From a virus, in IMG/VR virus record IMGVR_UViG_3300029319_000531, positions 1-23,424 of that record: a stretch of DNA of 23,424 nucleotides; one strand, 5' to 3'. Below the pieces are notes generated by a model, which was given only the letters and a program-made list of their open reading frames with translations, ran no database searches and had not been told where the DNA came from. A program made the translations under genes and the position numbers. Positions 23,104 through 23,424 of this stretch are shown piece by piece (the stretch's first letter is position 1; each line of letters starts with the position of its first letter).

Positions 23104-23424
23104 TTATATGTTATATCCGTTTGTTGTTCCGGCGTCATAAAAGTAGAAACCAGCACCATCAGATTGCCAAGTCCCCGAATCTCTTCTAAATTGAACTGTC
23201 AGTGAGCCTGGTCCTGTGTTGTTGTTACAAAAAGCGGCGAAAGGATAAAAGATGCCCGCCTCTAATGTAAGATTGCTACTTGTTCGTGTTTGACTAGAGT
23301 GCAGTCCGCCATTATCAACAACGGCGTTGTTTTCGTCCAAAGATCCATCGGCTGCTTGCGAGTCAGACCCTATCCAAACATAAGAGCCGTCATCAGATGT
23401 GGTCCTAAACTGCCACGAGGACGA
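23104..23424 (-). CDS. C-terminal end of a PA14/GLEYA-like adhesin (partial, runs off the right edge)
   Basis: The frame is open from the last base of the window to a TAA at 23104-23106, giving 106 residues; the N-terminus lies outside. A TTG codon at 23338-23340 could be taken as a start, but 28 in-frame upstream residues belong to the same domain, so it is internal. The fragment has the hallmarks of a PA14/GLEYA beta-sandwich: TSDDGSYVWIG, then a Leu/Gly strand followed by FYP, a strand ending SLTVQF, and SDGAGFYFY near the end. These domains bind carbohydrates in yeast adhesins and bacterial surface proteins. In a phage virion a terminal copy would suit a tail fibre, baseplate tip or capsid fibre that touches host glycans. 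The domain call is from recognisable motifs; the virion location is inferred from the structural genes just downstream. Confidence 0.65.
   Translation of the reverse strand, partial: SSSWQFRTTSDDGSYVWIGSDSQAADGSLDENNAVVDNGGLHSSQTRTSSNLTLEAGIFYPFAAFCNNNTGPGSLTVQFRRDSGTWQSDGAGFYFYDAGTTNGYNI

Noticed and set aside
23076-23159. 28-residue N-terminal extension of the 132-residue protein
   Set aside because: It would overlap the preceding gene and the ACTATTTA copy, whereas the internal ATG at 23075 has a good ribosome binding site.
23160-23340. TTG start for the adhesin fragment at 23340
   Set aside because: The domain continues upstream in frame to the window edge, including the SDDG motif, so the TTG is internal.
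1-23424. CRISPR arrays, insertion sequences, integrase or attachment sites
   Set aside because: No regularly spaced repeats, transposase-like proteins or att-like repeats were seen anywhere in the window.

Overview
This window looks like about 23 kb from the late (virion) module of a tailed dsDNA phage with a contractile tail, a distant relative of T4. Nearly every gene lies on the minus strand, so transcription runs from base 23424 towards base 1. Family-level resemblances to T4 proteins support this: major capsid protein gp23, neck protein gp14, tail terminator gp15, sheath gp18, tube gp19, a gp26-type zinc-ribbon protein, a tape measure, a gp48/54-type tube initiator and the LysM-like wedge protein gp53. 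No portal, terminase, prohead protease or fibre-assembly genes are visible; they presumably lie outside the window. The divergence, the moderately AT-rich sequence and a phage-borne ribosomal protein bS21 suggest an uncultured, probably aquatic, phage. The host cannot be determined from the sequence.

Layout in transcription order. Bases 23424 to 21883 hold the C-terminal end of a PA14/GLEYA-like adhesin (cut by the window edge), a small hypothetical protein, a viral bS21 homologue and a putative small virion protein. Bases 21803 to 19005 hold the scaffold and major capsid genes, closed by a hairpin terminator at about 18936-18976. Bases 18871 to 16230 hold three neck and tail-terminator genes. 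Bases 16112 to 12335 hold an unusually long sheath gene and the tube gene. Bases 12277 to 10814 hold an overlapping gene pair where phages usually carry tail-assembly chaperones, then a small unknown gene. Bases 10804 to 2633 hold the tape measure and baseplate genes and a 478-residue unknown. Bases 2616 to 95 hold a compact family A DNA polymerase without an exonuclease domain, a tubulin/FtsZ-like protein and a small conserved-looking unknown.

Genes are tightly packed, with short overlaps and strong GGAG-type ribosome binding sites. The octamer ACTATTTA occurs seven times in the coding orientation. Six copies are intergenic and one lies in the 3' end of the bS21 gene; each is 15-69 nt upstream of a start codon. 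One copy follows directly after the capsid terminator. I read it as a candidate late-promoter element that splits the region into transcription units. The most unusual items are the tubulin/FtsZ-like gene with degenerate GTPase motifs, the viral bS21, the small polymerase inside a virion operon, the ACTATTTA signal and a possible +1 frameshift in the tail-chaperone pair.
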